Below are positions 50,930 to 59,811 of a stretch of DNA of 64,000 nucleotides, piece by piece (the stretch's first letter is position 1; the number at the start of each line of letters is the position of its first letter). Position numbers and translations under genes: made by a program. The notes under the pieces are model-generated. The model worked only from the letters and a program-made list of their open reading frames with translations, had not been told where the DNA came from and did not search any database. Origin of the DNA: Myxococcales bacterium (lineage in GTDB: Bacteria; Myxococcota_A; Polyangia; Polyangiales; Polyangiaceae); assembly GCA_016703425.1 (NCBI GenBank), contig JADJCA010000001.1, positions 186,001 to 250,000 of the forward strand, read 5' to 3'.

Positions 50930-53900
50930 TCACGCCACCGCGGCTTCGGCGAGCGGCTTCTTCGCCTCTGCCATCTCGTTGATCTTGACGCTGACGAGCC
51001 GCGAAACGCCGGACTCTTGCATCGTCACGCCGTAGAGCACGTCGACGAGCTGCATCGTGCGTTTGATGTGCGTGATGAGGATGAACTGCGACCGGTCCGT
51101 CATGGCGCGGATCATGTCGTTGTAACGAGCGACGTTGGCCTCGTCGAGCGGGGCGTCGACCTCGTCTAGGATGCAGAACGGCGAGGGCCGATACTGGAAC
51201 AGGGCGAAGATGAGCGAGACGGCCGTAAGGGCCTTCTCGCCACCGCTCATGAGCTCGATGCTCGAGAGCTTCTTGCCCGGCGGCTGCGCCAAGATGTCGA
51301 TGCCCGTCTCGAGCAAGTCGTCGGGGTTCGTCATTCGAAGCGACGCGCGACCGCCGCGGAACATGCGCGGGAAGATCTCTTGGAACTTCTCGTTGACCGC
51401 CGCGAACGTCCCCTGGAAGAGGCGCTTCGACTCCTTGTTCATCTGCTGGATGGCCTTCTCGAGGTCGGCGAGGGCCTTCTCGAGGTCAGCCTTCTGCTCG
51501 GTGTAGAACGTGAAGCGCTTCTCGGCGTCTTCATGCTCGCGCATCGCGTCGAGGTTGACCGAGCCCATGCGCTCCAAGAGGTGCCCCAGCTCGTTGATGC
51601 GGGAGCGGAGCTCGTCGTCGGGCGGGGGCCGGAGGTGGTAGTCGCCCACGACGCGGGCGAGACGAAGGCCTCGGAACTGCTCCGCGATGGCGCCCAAGAG
51701 GTGCTCCATCGCGAGCTGCTTTTCGCGGAGCGCCATCTCGTGGGCCGACAGCTCTTCCTTCGCCTGTTCGACCTCCGTGCGGAGGTCCTTGAGGGTGCCT
51801 TCACGTTCGCCCAGTTGGGCGCGCATGGCGTCGTAGGTGGAGCGGACGCGAACGAGCGCGTCTTGCGCAACCCGGGCCGCGTCGAGGGCCGTGCCCAAGA
51901 GCTCCTTGTGCTGCACCAGCGTGGCGCAGACCTCGCCGAAGGCGCGTGCGTTCTGCACGAGATCGTCTTCGAGGCGCTGCTTGCGCGCGGCAAGCTCACC
52001 CACGCTCCGCTCGAGGCGCGACATGGCCCCGCGCGTGGCCGTCAGCTTCTCGCGGACGCCGGCCAAGAGGACCTTCTTCTCGGTGACCACGGCGCGGCCT
52101 GCGTCGACTTGCTCGCGCCACGACGCGGCGACGGCGACGGCAGCGTCGAGCCGACCACGGCAATCCTCGACGATGGCTCGGGCCGCCTCCAAGACGCGCT
52201 CCGCTTCGAGGCGCTCCGTGTGCGCTTCGGCCACCTTCTGCTCGAGGTCGGTCGCTTCGGCGACGAGCTGCTCGAGGCGCTTCTGGATCTGCTCGATGCG
52301 CGCCTCGGCGGCGCGGAGATCCTTTTCGACAGTGACGAGCGCCAACTCGTCTTTGTGGGCCTGATGCCGCGCGCGCTCGAGGGCGCCCTGCGTCTCGGCG
52401 ATGGCCCCGCGGAGCGCTTGGTGCTGCGCGAGCCGCTCGCTCGCGATGACGTCGAGGCCCACGACGGCCTCGGCGAGCTCACGCATCTCGCGCTTGGTCT
52501 CGAGCATGCCGGCGGCGACTTCTTCGCCGGAGCCGCCAGAGATGCGGCCGTCGGGGTGGAAGACCGTGCCGGAGAGCGTCACGAGGGGAACGCGGGCGAG
52601 GTCGCCGCTGCGGAGGCGCACGGCGGCCGCCGTGTCGCGGACGACGACGGCGTCGCCGACGAGGGACACGACGAGCGCTTCGTCGTCCTGGTCGTAGCGA
52701 AGCTCGTCGATGAGTCGGCCTACGACGTCGTCGTCGACGGGGAGCGCGGCTTGCGCGCCAGCGACGTAGCGTGGGAAGCGCGGCACGAGCGTGGCGCGGC
52801 CGCGCTTGTTCGCGGCAAGCGACTCGAGCAGCGAGACCCCGTGCTCGACGTCGGTCACGACGACTTCTTGCAGGCGCGTCCCGAGCAAGCCAGCGACGGC
52901 GGCCGTAAGCGCGGAAGGCGCTTCGATGCGGTCGGCCACGAGTCCGCCCAGGGCTTCGTCGCCAGCGAGGAGCAGCGCTTTGACGCCGGCGCCGACGCCG
53001 TCGAGCCGTGCCGCGATCTCTTCGAGCGCGTGAAGCCGTGAGCGCTTCTTCGTGAGCTCGGCGCGCGCCTCGTCGAGGAGGCGCTCGCTCTGACCAATGG
53101 CGCCCCGCAGCTCGGCGAGGTGGGTCTCGAGGCGCGTGCGCTCGTCGGCGCTCGTCACCTTGCCGGTGCGCAGGTCGTCGACCTCGATGGCCAGCTCCTT
53201 GGCGCGCGCCGCGTGCTCGATGCGCTGCGACTCGAGCTCTTCTCGTTCGAGCGTGTGCTTCTCGAGTCGCGCCTGCATCTCCGTGAGGCGTCGCTCGAAG
53301 CCCGTCAGCTTGGCTTCGGCGCTCGCGGCGTCGGCGCCGGCTTGAGCCTGCGCACGCTGAATGCCCTGGACCTCTCCCTCGGCAGCGCCAAGTTCACGCG
53401 AGAGCTCGGACAGGCGCTCTTCCGCTTCGGCCGATTGCGCCGCGCGCTGAGCTTCTTCGGTCTCGCGATCGGCCATGTCGGCGCCGAAGGCGTGACGCTC
53501 AGCCTCGAGGCGGCCCCACTCGGCGCTGAGCTCTTCGGCTTCAGCGTTGCCTTGGACCTCGCGCTCGCGAAGCGCGGTGATGCGGTCGGTGGCGCGGGCG
53601 ATGGCCGCTTCTTGCGAGCGAACCTCGTTTTCGGCAGCGAAGCTGACGTTCTGCGCGCCTTCGAGCTCTTCCTCGACGGCGTGGGCCTCGAGGCGCGCGC
53701 CTTCGAGCTCGGCCTCGCGAACCGCGAGCGTTCCGCGGGCGCGCTCGTGGACCTCGGCGATGCGCTCAACCTCGCCGCCCTCCATCTTGATGTAGCCGAC
53801 AAGCTCAAGGTAGCGGTGCGATGCGTCGTGGAGTTTGAGGTCCTCGAGCTCTTTCCGGTACGAGAGGTAACGCTCCGCCTTGGCGGCCTGCCGCTTCAGC

Positions 53901-54523
53901 GAGCCGAGGTTTCGCTCGATCTCGGCGACGATGTCGCCGACGCGCAGCAAGTTCTGCTGCGTGAGCTCCATCTTCTTTTCTGCCTGCTTCTTGCGCGACT
54001 TGTACTTCGTGATGCCGGCCGCCTCTTCGATGAGCATGCGGCGGTCTTCGGGCTTCGCGCTGACGATGAGGCCGATCTTGCCCTGCTCGATGATCGAGTA
54101 GGCCTTCGTGCCGACGCCGGTGCCGAGGAAGAGGTCGGTGATGTCCTTCAACCGGACGTGGGTCTTGTTGATGAGGTATTCGCTGTCGCCGGACCGGTGA
54201 AGGCGGCGCGTGACGGCGATCTCGGCGTAGTCCTTGTATTCGAGCGGGACGTCGGCCGGATCTTCGTTGTCGAACGTGAGCGTGACCTCGGCGAAGTCGC
54301 TGCCGCTGCGCGACTCGGAGCCGTTGAAGATCACGTCTTCCATGCTCCGGCCACGGAGGTGTTTGGCGGACTGCTCGCCCATGCACCAGCGGATGGCGTC
54401 GACGATGTTCGACTTGCCGCACCCGTTGGGACCCACGATGCCGAGCACGTCGTGATCGAAGCGGATCACCGTCTTGTCGACGAAGGACTTGAAGCCGCAC
54501 ATCTCGAGCTTGCGGAGCTTCAT
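50930..54523 (-). CDS. smc: Chromosome segregation protein SMC
   Basis: A 1197-residue condensin ATPase that organises the chromosome. The N-terminal head has MKLRKLEMCGFKSFVDKT and Walker A GPNGCGKSN at about 31-39. Long coiled coils follow, interrupted by a hinge at about 515-680 (LDGVGAGVKALLLAG ... SGTVFHPDGRISGGSGEE). The C-terminal head has the signature ELMSGGEKALTAVSLIFALF and Walker B PFCILDEVDAPLD. The start is the ATG at 54523, where family similarity begins; the upstream open frame is not conserved in character. scpA and scpB are not adjacent. Confidence 0.95.
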   Translation of the reverse strand: MKLRKLEMCGFKSFVDKTVIRFDHDVLGIVGPNGCGKSNIVDAIRWCMGEQSAKHLRGRSMEDVIFNGSESRSGSDFAEVTLTFDNEDPADVPLEYKDYAEIAVTRRLHRSGDSEYLINKTHVRLKDITDLFLGTGVGTKAYSIIEQGKIGLIVSAKPEDRRMLIEEAAGITKYKSRKKQAEKKMELTQQNLLRVGDIVAEIERNLGSLKRQAAKAERYLSYRKELEDLKLHDASHRYLELVGYIKMEGGEVERIAEVHERARGTLAVREAELEGARLEAHAVEEELEGAQNVSFAAENEVRSQEAAIARATDRITALREREVQGNAEAEELSAEWGRLEAERHAFGADMADRETEEAQRAAQSAEAEERLSELSRELGAAEGEVQGIQRAQAQAGADAASAEAKLTGFERRLTEMQARLEKHTLEREELESQRIEHAARAKELAIEVDDLRTGKVTSADERTRLETHLAELRGAIGQSERLLDEARAELTKKRSRLHALEEIAARLDGVGAGVKALLLAGDEALGGLVADRIEAPSALTAAVAGLLGTRLQEVVVTDVEHGVSLLESLAANKRGRATLVPRFPRYVAGAQAALPVDDDVVGRLIDELRYDQDDEALVVSLVGDAVVVRDTAAAVRLRSGDLARVPLVTLSGTVFHPDGRISGGSGEEVAAGMLETKREMRELAEAVVGLDVIASERLAQHQALRGAIAETQGALERARHQAHKDELALVTVEKDLRAAEARIEQIQKRLEQLVAEATDLEQKVAEAHTERLEAERVLEAARAIVEDCRGRLDAAVAVAASWREQVDAGRAVVTEKKVLLAGVREKLTATRGAMSRLERSVGELAARKQRLEDDLVQNARAFGEVCATLVQHKELLGTALDAARVAQDALVRVRSTYDAMRAQLGEREGTLKDLRTEVEQAKEELSAHEMALREKQLAMEHLLGAIAEQFRGLRLARVVGDYHLRPPPDDELRSRINELGHLLERMGSVNLDAMREHEDAEKRFTFYTEQKADLEKALADLEKAIQQMNKESKRLFQGTFAAVNEKFQEIFPRMFRGGRASLRMTNPDDLLETGIDILAQPPGKKLSSIELMSGGEKALTAVSLIFALFQYRPSPFCILDEVDAPLDEANVARYNDMIRAMTDRSQFILITHIKRTMQLVDVLYGVTMQESGVSRLVSVKINEMAEAKKPLAEAAVA

Positions 54524-54940
54524 GCGTGGTCTCGCTTTCGGGTAGCAGCAGTCTGGTCGCGCATGTTCAGTACCTACCGAACGGCCGCATTCGGCCGTGA
54601 GAAGATTGAACCTCTGAGAATCGTTCACTATGTTCCGGTTTGGGTGGAGGCCCTCACCGGATGTAGTGTCACGTCACTTATGGTCACGAAAGACTACGCA
54701 GAAGATCAGGTCCTCGCAACCCGAAAGTCCACGAAATCGCACGCTGCTTGGGGCGCGGCAGCCTTCCACAGGTTATCCACAGGACAAAGGGGCGGCCGCG
54801 AATGAGACGTCCGCGGCGTCCGGCGCGCTCGCTGCTCGGCGCGGTCGGTGCGATCTGCGAGTCTTCGATCGCGGATTCCGGGGCGATGGCGCGGCGGTCT
54901 CCTTGACAGGCGCCGCCTGGCGCCATAACTCGCTGTCAGC
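54524..54940. other. Divergent intergenic region smc/fmdB
   Basis: A 417-bp gap, less GC-rich at 54600-54700 than its surroundings, so probably holding the divergent promoters. ACGGCCG/CGGCCGT at 54581-54598 forms a perfect 7-bp hairpin with a 4-nt loop. TTATCCACA at 54773-54781 is a perfect DnaA-box 9-mer inside the direct repeat TCCACAGG-TTA-TCCACAGG. Small open frames here have no support as genes. Confidence 0.5.
54773..54781 (+). promoter_or_regulatory. Single DnaA-box consensus
   Basis: TTATCCACA equals the consensus TTATNCACA. It is isolated, so a regulatory site or chance is more likely than an origin. Confidence 0.3.
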
Positions 54941-55261
54941 ATGCCGACTTACGAATACCTCTGCACGAGCTGCCAACACGCCTGGGAGGTTGAGCAGCGG
55001 ATGACCGCCGACGCTTTGACCACGTGTCCGAAGTGCTCCGGCGAGACGGCCAAACGGCAGGTGAGCGGTGGCAACTTCATCTTGAAGGGGGGAGGCTGGT
55101 ACGCCGACCTCTACTCGTCGTCGCCCAAGAAGTCCGAGACGAAGACGGAGACGAAGTCCGAGACGAAGAGCGAGTCGGCAGCGCCCAAGGCGGATGCGCC
55201 CGCGACGTCCACGCCGAGCTCGGGCGGCACCTCCGGTTCCGGCGGCGGTTCGTCGACCTGA
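54941..55261 (+). CDS. FmdB-family zinc-ribbon protein
   Basis: A 106-residue protein. The N-terminal FmdB zinc ribbon is complete: MPTYEYLCTSCQHAWEVEQ with C8 and C11, then TTCPKCSGE with the second pair, and the GGNFILKGGGWYADLY segment. The C-terminal half is a Lys/Glu/Ser/Thr tail with tandem TETKSE units followed by Gly/Ser repeats, probably disordered. FmdB proteins were first noted as regulators near formamidase genes, but the role of the family in general is unknown. It is divergent from smc. Confidence 0.85.
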   Translation: MPTYEYLCTSCQHAWEVEQRMTADALTTCPKCSGETAKRQVSGGNFILKGGGWYADLYSSSPKKSETKTETKSETKSESAAPKADAPATSTPSSGGTSGSGGGSST

Positions 55262-55269
55262 GCTCGACT

Positions 55270-55291
55270 GCGGCCACCTGACCGAGGCCGC
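55270..55291. terminator. Hairpin between convergent genes
   Basis: GCGGCC and GGCCGC form a 6-bp stem with a 10-nt loop in the 38-bp gap between fmdB and the convergent hypothetical gene. Weak. Confidence 0.3.
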
Positions 55292-55299
55292 CGCGACCG

Positions 55300-55815
55300 T
55301 CAGGAGGCCGAAGCGGACGGCGGCATTGACGGACTGAGCACGAGGCTCCGCGCCGTAGGGACGTCGACGCCGAGCTGTTCGGCGAGGCGCTGAAAGACGA
55401 GGACTGAGAGGCGGCCTCGCGGCGGCGCGGCGACCGATGCGAGATCGCGGCCCCAGGCGTCGACTTCGGGGTCGCCGTCCGCGTGGCGCGCCGCTCCGGC
55501 CGCCGCGCGCTCGCGCGCCACGACGAGGCGCTTCGCCTTGAGCGCCCCCCGCGCGAGCGCGTGGTAGGCCAGCTGCGCCTCCATCCAGGGGAGCGTCGAT
55601 GCGGCGTCGCGGCGCGCGACCTCGACGGCTGCGTAGCGCTCTTCGAGCTCACCCAGCGGCGCGGCGTCGAGCTCGCGGAGCGCGCCCGGGAACTCTTCGG
55701 CGAGGCGGCGCATCGCAGGGCGGGCCTCGGCGGCGCCTAGCGGCGTTCGCCGGAGTCGGAGCAGCTCCGCGTACTTGCGACAAAGCGGTTCGACGTTCAC
55801 GCGCTCGACGTTCAC
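55300..55815 (-). CDS. Hypothetical helical protein
   Basis: A 171-residue Arg/Ala/Leu-rich cytoplasmic protein of predicted helical character (LCRKYAELLRLRRTPLGAAEARP, LVFQRLAEQLGVDVPTAR). Two GTG codons, at 55815 and 55800, are both possible starts. The DNA around them is a 15-bp tandem near-repeat encoding VNVER and VNVEP. No domain or motif is recognised. Normal codon use and a convergent, gene-spaced setting argue that it is real. It is head-to-head with the P-protein-like gene. Confidence 0.55.
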   Translation of the reverse strand: MNVERVNVEPLCRKYAELLRLRRTPLGAAEARPAMRRLAEEFPGALRELDAAPLGELEERYAAVEVARRDAASTLPWMEAQLAYHALARGALKAKRLVVARERAAAGAARHADGDPEVDAWGRDLASVAAPPRGRLSVLVFQRLAEQLGVDVPTARSLVLSPSMPPSASAS

Positions 55816-55922
55816 GTCGGGACCATGGCTCGGTCTCCGTCGCGACGCCAGTGGGCCAGGGCGATTCCGTTCAGCCCGGTCGTCGCAACTCCGTATAGAC
55901 TCCGCCGAGAGGTAGCGAGGCC

Positions 55923-56984
55923 ATGAGCGACATCAAACGCGAGCTCGAAGAGCTAAGGCAATCCCTCGGCAAGATCGACGGCGACCTGCTCTCGCTGATC
56001 GACAAGCGGGCCCGGCTCGCGCGGCGAGCCGGTGAGCTTCGTGGCGGCGACCCGGCGCAGCTCTCGTCCATCGAGGGCTTGCTCGACGCGCTCGTCGCTC
56101 GGGCCGGTGGTGACATGCCAGAAGCCTCACTGCGCGCCGTGTTTCGCGAGCTCTTGGCCGCGTGCCAGACGCTGGAGATGCCGCTCACCATTTCGGTCCT
56201 CGGCCCCGAGGGCGGTCCGGCGTTCGTCGCGGCGCGGAGCCGATTCGGCGCCGCTGTCGCCGTGACGGCCCAAGAGACGCCCGCTGCGGTCCTCGCGGAG
56301 GTCGCGGGGCGGCGCGCCGACTACGGCTTGGTGCCCCTCGAGGGCAAGACCGATGGCCCGATTCAGGCGACCATCGAGTCTTTGATGGCGTCCGACCTGC
56401 GCATCGCATCGGTCGTCGAGTCGAGCGCGACCTGCCATTTGATGAACAAGACCGGCGACGCGTCCACGGTCGTGCGCGTCGCGGCCACCGCCGCCGACGC
56501 GGCACGTGAAGAGCGCTTCCTCGCCTCGGGGCCCACGCGCCTCCTTTCGGTGGACGCGAAGAGCCCTGTCGCCGCCTGCGCGCTGGCCAACGCCGAGGAA
56601 GGCGTCGCGGCGCTGGTCACCGAGCCCATCGGTGTTGCCGCGGGCCTCAAGATGGCGCGCCGCAACCCGGGCCATGAAGAGGTTCGCTTCGCCGTGGTTG
56701 GCGGACGACCGAGCGGTCGCACGGGGCGCGACATCATGGCCCTGGCCTTCAGCGTGAAGGACACGCCGGGCGCGCTGCTCGATGTTCTTCGTCAGTTTTC
56801 CGAGCGGGGCATCAACATGCTCACCCTGCAATCACACCCCGAGGCCGGCGACGGATGGAACTACGTATTTTTCGCAGAAGTCGACGGACACTCGACCGAC
56901 CGTTCACTGGTGACGGCCTTCGAAGAGGTGAAGAAGCTGACGCGCTTCTTCAAGGTGCTGGGCTCGTACCCGGCCGACGCATGA
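55923..56984 (+). CDS. pheA: P-protein-like chorismate mutase/prephenate dehydratase/ACT, divergent
   Basis: A 353-residue protein with the domain order of bacterial P-proteins (phenylalanine biosynthesis). Residues about 1-80 are chorismate-mutase-like (LRQSLGKIDGDLLSLIDKR), but the Lys and the Arg-Glu pair of the active site are not found. Residues about 88-265 are prephenate-dehydratase-like (LGPEGGPAFVAA, YGLVPLEGKTDG). The catalytic TRF motif reads VRF and the ENxxxG motif reads EGKTDG. The ACT domain keeps PGALL, but ESRP is QSHP. Thus the fold is clear and the catalysis doubtful. GAGG precedes the ATG. It overlaps the next gene by four bases and lies upstream of aroA. Confidence 0.75.
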   Translation: MSDIKRELEELRQSLGKIDGDLLSLIDKRARLARRAGELRGGDPAQLSSIEGLLDALVARAGGDMPEASLRAVFRELLAACQTLEMPLTISVLGPEGGPAFVAARSRFGAAVAVTAQETPAAVLAEVAGRRADYGLVPLEGKTDGPIQATIESLMASDLRIASVVESSATCHLMNKTGDASTVVRVAATAADAAREERFLASGPTRLLSVDAKSPVAACALANAEEGVAALVTEPIGVAAGLKMARRNPGHEEVRFAVVGGRPSGRTGRDIMALAFSVKDTPGALLDVLRQFSERGINMLTLQSHPEAGDGWNYVFFAEVDGHSTDRSLVTAFEEVKKLTRFFKVLGSYPADA

Positions 56985-57955
56985 ACGAACGACGCGTGCG
57001 CTATGCAGGCTTCTGCGCGCGGGGCGCCCTCGTCCTCGCCGCGCTCCTCCTAGCGCCGGCTTGTGGCGGCGCCAAGGACTCGGTCACGGCCAAGGCCCCG
57101 GCGGTTACGTCGGCGGATCAGATCGATGCCGACCCCGTCGCCCTCCTCCCCGGCGAGCCGCTGGCGACCGCGTACCTAGACGCGAAGGCGGCCTTCGCGG
57201 CTCCCTACGGGGAATCGCTGTCGCGGCTCGTCGACCGGCTCGTGCCCGCGAGCGCTGACGCGGGCCTCCTTCCTTCGCGAGACATCGAGACGCTCTGGGC
57301 CGCGTCGTATGGCGGGCAAGGCCTCGACAGCCTCGTCGTTGCGCGAGGCAAGTTCGACGAAGCCAAGCTCAAGGCGGCGGCCGAGCGGACCGCGGCGCCC
57401 GGCGGCGCGATCGTTCAATCGACCTACGGCGAGCGCAAGGTCTACACGGTGTCCAACGTGGGCGTGGTCATCCTGACGCCGCGCACGGCGCTCATCGGCA
57501 CCGAGACGTCGATTCGGCGCTCCATCGATCGCGTGCAAGCGGGCAACCTCAAGCGCTCGGTGCCTGGTTGGATGCTCGACACGCTCGCGACGCCAAGCGC
57601 GCTCTTCGCCGCCGCGGCGGACCTCGAGACTCAGCCCATGCCGTCGCAGCTGAAGCTGCCGGTCGCGTGGTTGCAGAACGTGAAGACCGCCAAGGTCGTC
57701 GGTACCCCCGATGGCGGCGTGCGCGTCAAAGGGCTCCTGAAGTTCGCGACGCCAGACCAAGCTCAAGCGGCCGAGCGTGGCCTCAAGCAGACGGAGCTTA
57801 TCGCGCGAGCCTTGTCGATTACGGGCGTTGTGCCGCGGCTCGCCGACACGCAAATCAAGGCCGAGGGGGGCGAGGTTGAGGCCTCCTTCCGCGTGGAGGA
57901 TCGGGGCATCTCGTCCTTGCTCGACAACGCGAAGCGGTGGCTCGGCGGCGGCTGA
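56981..57955 (+). CDS. Lipoprotein of unknown function (1)
   Basis: A 324-residue exported protein from the ATG at 56981, overlapping the pheA stop (ATGA). The signal peptide ends in the lipobox APAC. The mature part is alpha/beta with the blocks LPGEPLATAYLDAKAAF, LVVARGKFDEAKLKAAAERT and VVILTPRTALIGTETSIRRSI. Its layout resembles the second lipoprotein of this cluster (from 60506), which has a similar VVAVGPRTEDVRAAL block, so they may be distant paralogues. No catalytic motif is recognised. Confidence 0.65.
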   Translation: MNERRVRYAGFCARGALVLAALLLAPACGGAKDSVTAKAPAVTSADQIDADPVALLPGEPLATAYLDAKAAFAAPYGESLSRLVDRLVPASADAGLLPSRDIETLWAASYGGQGLDSLVVARGKFDEAKLKAAAERTAAPGGAIVQSTYGERKVYTVSNVGVVILTPRTALIGTETSIRRSIDRVQAGNLKRSVPGWMLDTLATPSALFAAAADLETQPMPSQLKLPVAWLQNVKTAKVVGTPDGGVRVKGLLKFATPDQAQAAERGLKQTELIARALSITGVVPRLADTQIKAEGGEVEASFRVEDRGISSLLDNAKRWLGGG

Positions 57956-58014
57956 TCGCTGCCCCTCCAGGCGAACACTGGCTCGCAGCCGCGAATCGAG
58001 GCATCCTTTCCCCT

Positions 58015-58320
58015 ATGGCCCTACCCAAACCCGGCGGAGCGTTCCTCTTGGCGGCCCGAGCGCTTGGGACGGCCAGCTCGGCGTCACACCTCGCGTTCGT
58101 CTCCTTGTTCCTCTGGCGCTTCGTGTCGGGAAACGGAATTCGAGCCCTCTCGCTCATTTTTGCGGTGCTCGCGGTGGCTGGCTTTGCGCTGAGCTTCGTG
58201 GGCGGCTCACTCATTCGTCACGGCGGACGGACGAAGGCGCGCACCCTCGGCGTCTGGATGGTCGGGGCCTCGGCGGCTCTCGCCGGCGGCCTCCTCGTGT
58301 TCGCCTCCTTCGGTGACTGA
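58015..58320 (+). CDS. Small membrane protein with three hydrophobic segments
   Basis: A 101-residue protein from the ATG at 58015. Hydrophobic stretches lie at about 14-36, 43-68 and 80-100 (LSLIFAVLAVAGFALSFVGG and VWMVGASAALAGGLLVFASF), separated by short basic loops. It ends in GD with the stop overlapping the aroA GTG by eight bases, so expression is coupled to aroA. No family is recognised. Confidence 0.55.
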   Translation: MALPKPGGAFLLAARALGTASSASHLAFVSLFLWRFVSGNGIRALSLIFAVLAVAGFALSFVGGSLIRHGGRTKARTLGVWMVGASAALAGGLLVFASFGD

Positions 58321-59677
58321 TCTCCTCGTCCATCCGCAAGCGGCGCCGCTCAAGGGGCGCGTGCCGCTCCCTTCGGACAAGAGCATCGCCCATCGCGCGC
58401 TCATGATCGCGTCGCTCGGCGCCAGCACGAGCCGCTTTCAAATCGCCTCCGTCGGCGAAGACAACCGCGCCACCGGCGAGATCCTCCGCGCGCTCGGCGT
58501 CGACATCGACGAGCAGACGGGACCGGGCGGTCAAAGTCAGGTCACCGTGAAGGGAAGGGGGCTCTTCGGCTTCGTGCCGCCGAAGGCGCCCCTCGATTGC
58601 AAGAACTCGGGCACGTCGATGCGCCTGCTTGCCGGGCTCCTTGCGGGGCAAGCCTTCTCGTCAACGCTCGTCGGCGACGAGTCGCTCTCGCGGCGGCCGA
58701 TGCGACGCATCCTCGCGCCGCTCTCAGCTCGCGGCGCGCGCATCGAGGGCCGCCGCGCCGATCCCAAAGGTGAGCGCGACTCGGTGACGGCGCCGCTCGT
58801 CATCGCCGGCGTCGACGAGGGGAGCTACCTGGCGGGCCTCGAGTGGGAGAGCCCCATCGCGAGCGCGCAAGTGAAGAGCGCCATCTTGCTCTCGGGCTTG
58901 ATGGCCCACGGCATCACGACGCTCTCCGAGCCCTCTGTCTCGCGTGACCACACGGAGCGAATGCTCGCGGCGACGGGCGCACCTTTGCGAACCGCAGCCG
59001 GCGTCTTGTGTTTGGACCCGAGCGGATGGGACGGACGCCTCTCGCCGGTCCTCGGCACCATCCCCGGCGATCTCTCGGCGGCGGCGTTCCTTCTTTCCGC
59101 CGCGACCTTGGTGCCGGGCTCGACGGTGGTCGTGCGCGACGTGGGCCTCAACCCGACGCGGACCGGCTTCCTCGAGATCGCGCGGGACATGGGCGCGGGC
59201 CTTACGATCGAGCACCACGGCGAGGTGATGACGGAGCCGGTGGGGGATGTGGAAGCGCGCTACGCGCCCTTGTCGCGCATCGCCGTGGGCGGTGAGCTCT
59301 TGGTCCGCGCCATCGACGAGGTCCCCATCGTGCTCGTCCTCGCGGCGCGGGCCGCGGGCGTCACGCGCATCGGCGACGCCGGCGAGCTCCGCGTGAAGGA
59401 GAGCGATCGCCTCGCGGCGATGGGGCAAGCGCTCCGCGCGTTTGGCGTTCGCGCCGAAGAGCGCCTCGATGGCATCGAGGTGGAAGGTCGCGAGGGGCCG
59501 CTTTCGGCCGCTGACGTCGACGCAGCGGGTGATCACCGGATCGCGATGGCGTCGTGCGTGCTCGCCCTCCTCGCCGACGGACCGTCTCGGATCCGTGGCG
59601 TCGACAACATCCGAACGAGCTTCCCGCGCTTCGTCGGCACGATGCGCGCGCTGGGGGCCCGCATCGACGTGGCTTGA
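58313..59677 (+). CDS. aroA: 3-phosphoshikimate 1-carboxyvinyltransferase (EPSP synthase)
   Basis: A 454-residue cytoplasmic enzyme of the shikimate pathway that joins PEP to shikimate-3-phosphate. The motifs are complete: LPSDKSIAHRALMIASLG near residue 20, NSGTSMRLLAGL at about 100, GDLSAAAFLLSA, the catalytic LRVKESDRLAAM, and DHRIAMA near the C-terminus. The GTG start at 58313 overlaps the preceding gene. With cmk downstream this is the common aroA-cmk order. Confidence 0.95.
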   Translation: MTDLLVHPQAAPLKGRVPLPSDKSIAHRALMIASLGASTSRFQIASVGEDNRATGEILRALGVDIDEQTGPGGQSQVTVKGRGLFGFVPPKAPLDCKNSGTSMRLLAGLLAGQAFSSTLVGDESLSRRPMRRILAPLSARGARIEGRRADPKGERDSVTAPLVIAGVDEGSYLAGLEWESPIASAQVKSAILLSGLMAHGITTLSEPSVSRDHTERMLAATGAPLRTAAGVLCLDPSGWDGRLSPVLGTIPGDLSAAAFLLSAATLVPGSTVVVRDVGLNPTRTGFLEIARDMGAGLTIEHHGEVMTEPVGDVEARYAPLSRIAVGGELLVRAIDEVPIVLVLAARAAGVTRIGDAGELRVKESDRLAAMGQALRAFGVRAEERLDGIEVEGREGPLSAADVDAAGDHRIAMASCVLALLADGPSRIRGVDNIRTSFPRFVGTMRALGARIDVA

Positions 59678-59811
59678 TCCTCGGAGCTCCCTCCCCGTGA
59701 CCCCGTGCCCGTGGACCTGCCCGCTCCCTTGCCTCACGCGGCGGCCGCGGCCTAGCGCGAAGAGGCGCGAGCCGGTGGTGCCGGCGGTCGCTTTGCGATA
59801 GCGTGCGCGCC

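Noticed and set aside
51380..53041. A 553-codon plus-strand frame opposite smc
   Set aside because: Shadow of the smc coiled-coil coding sequence.
54560..54580. A second LexA-like site (ATGTTCAGT) upstream of smc
   Set aside because: Only the GTTCAG half matches; the other half fails and CTG/CAG spacing is 12, not 10.
54773..54781. Chromosomal origin next to smc
   Set aside because: A single DnaA box without a cluster, AT-rich unwinding element or dnaA/dnaN nearby does not support oriC.
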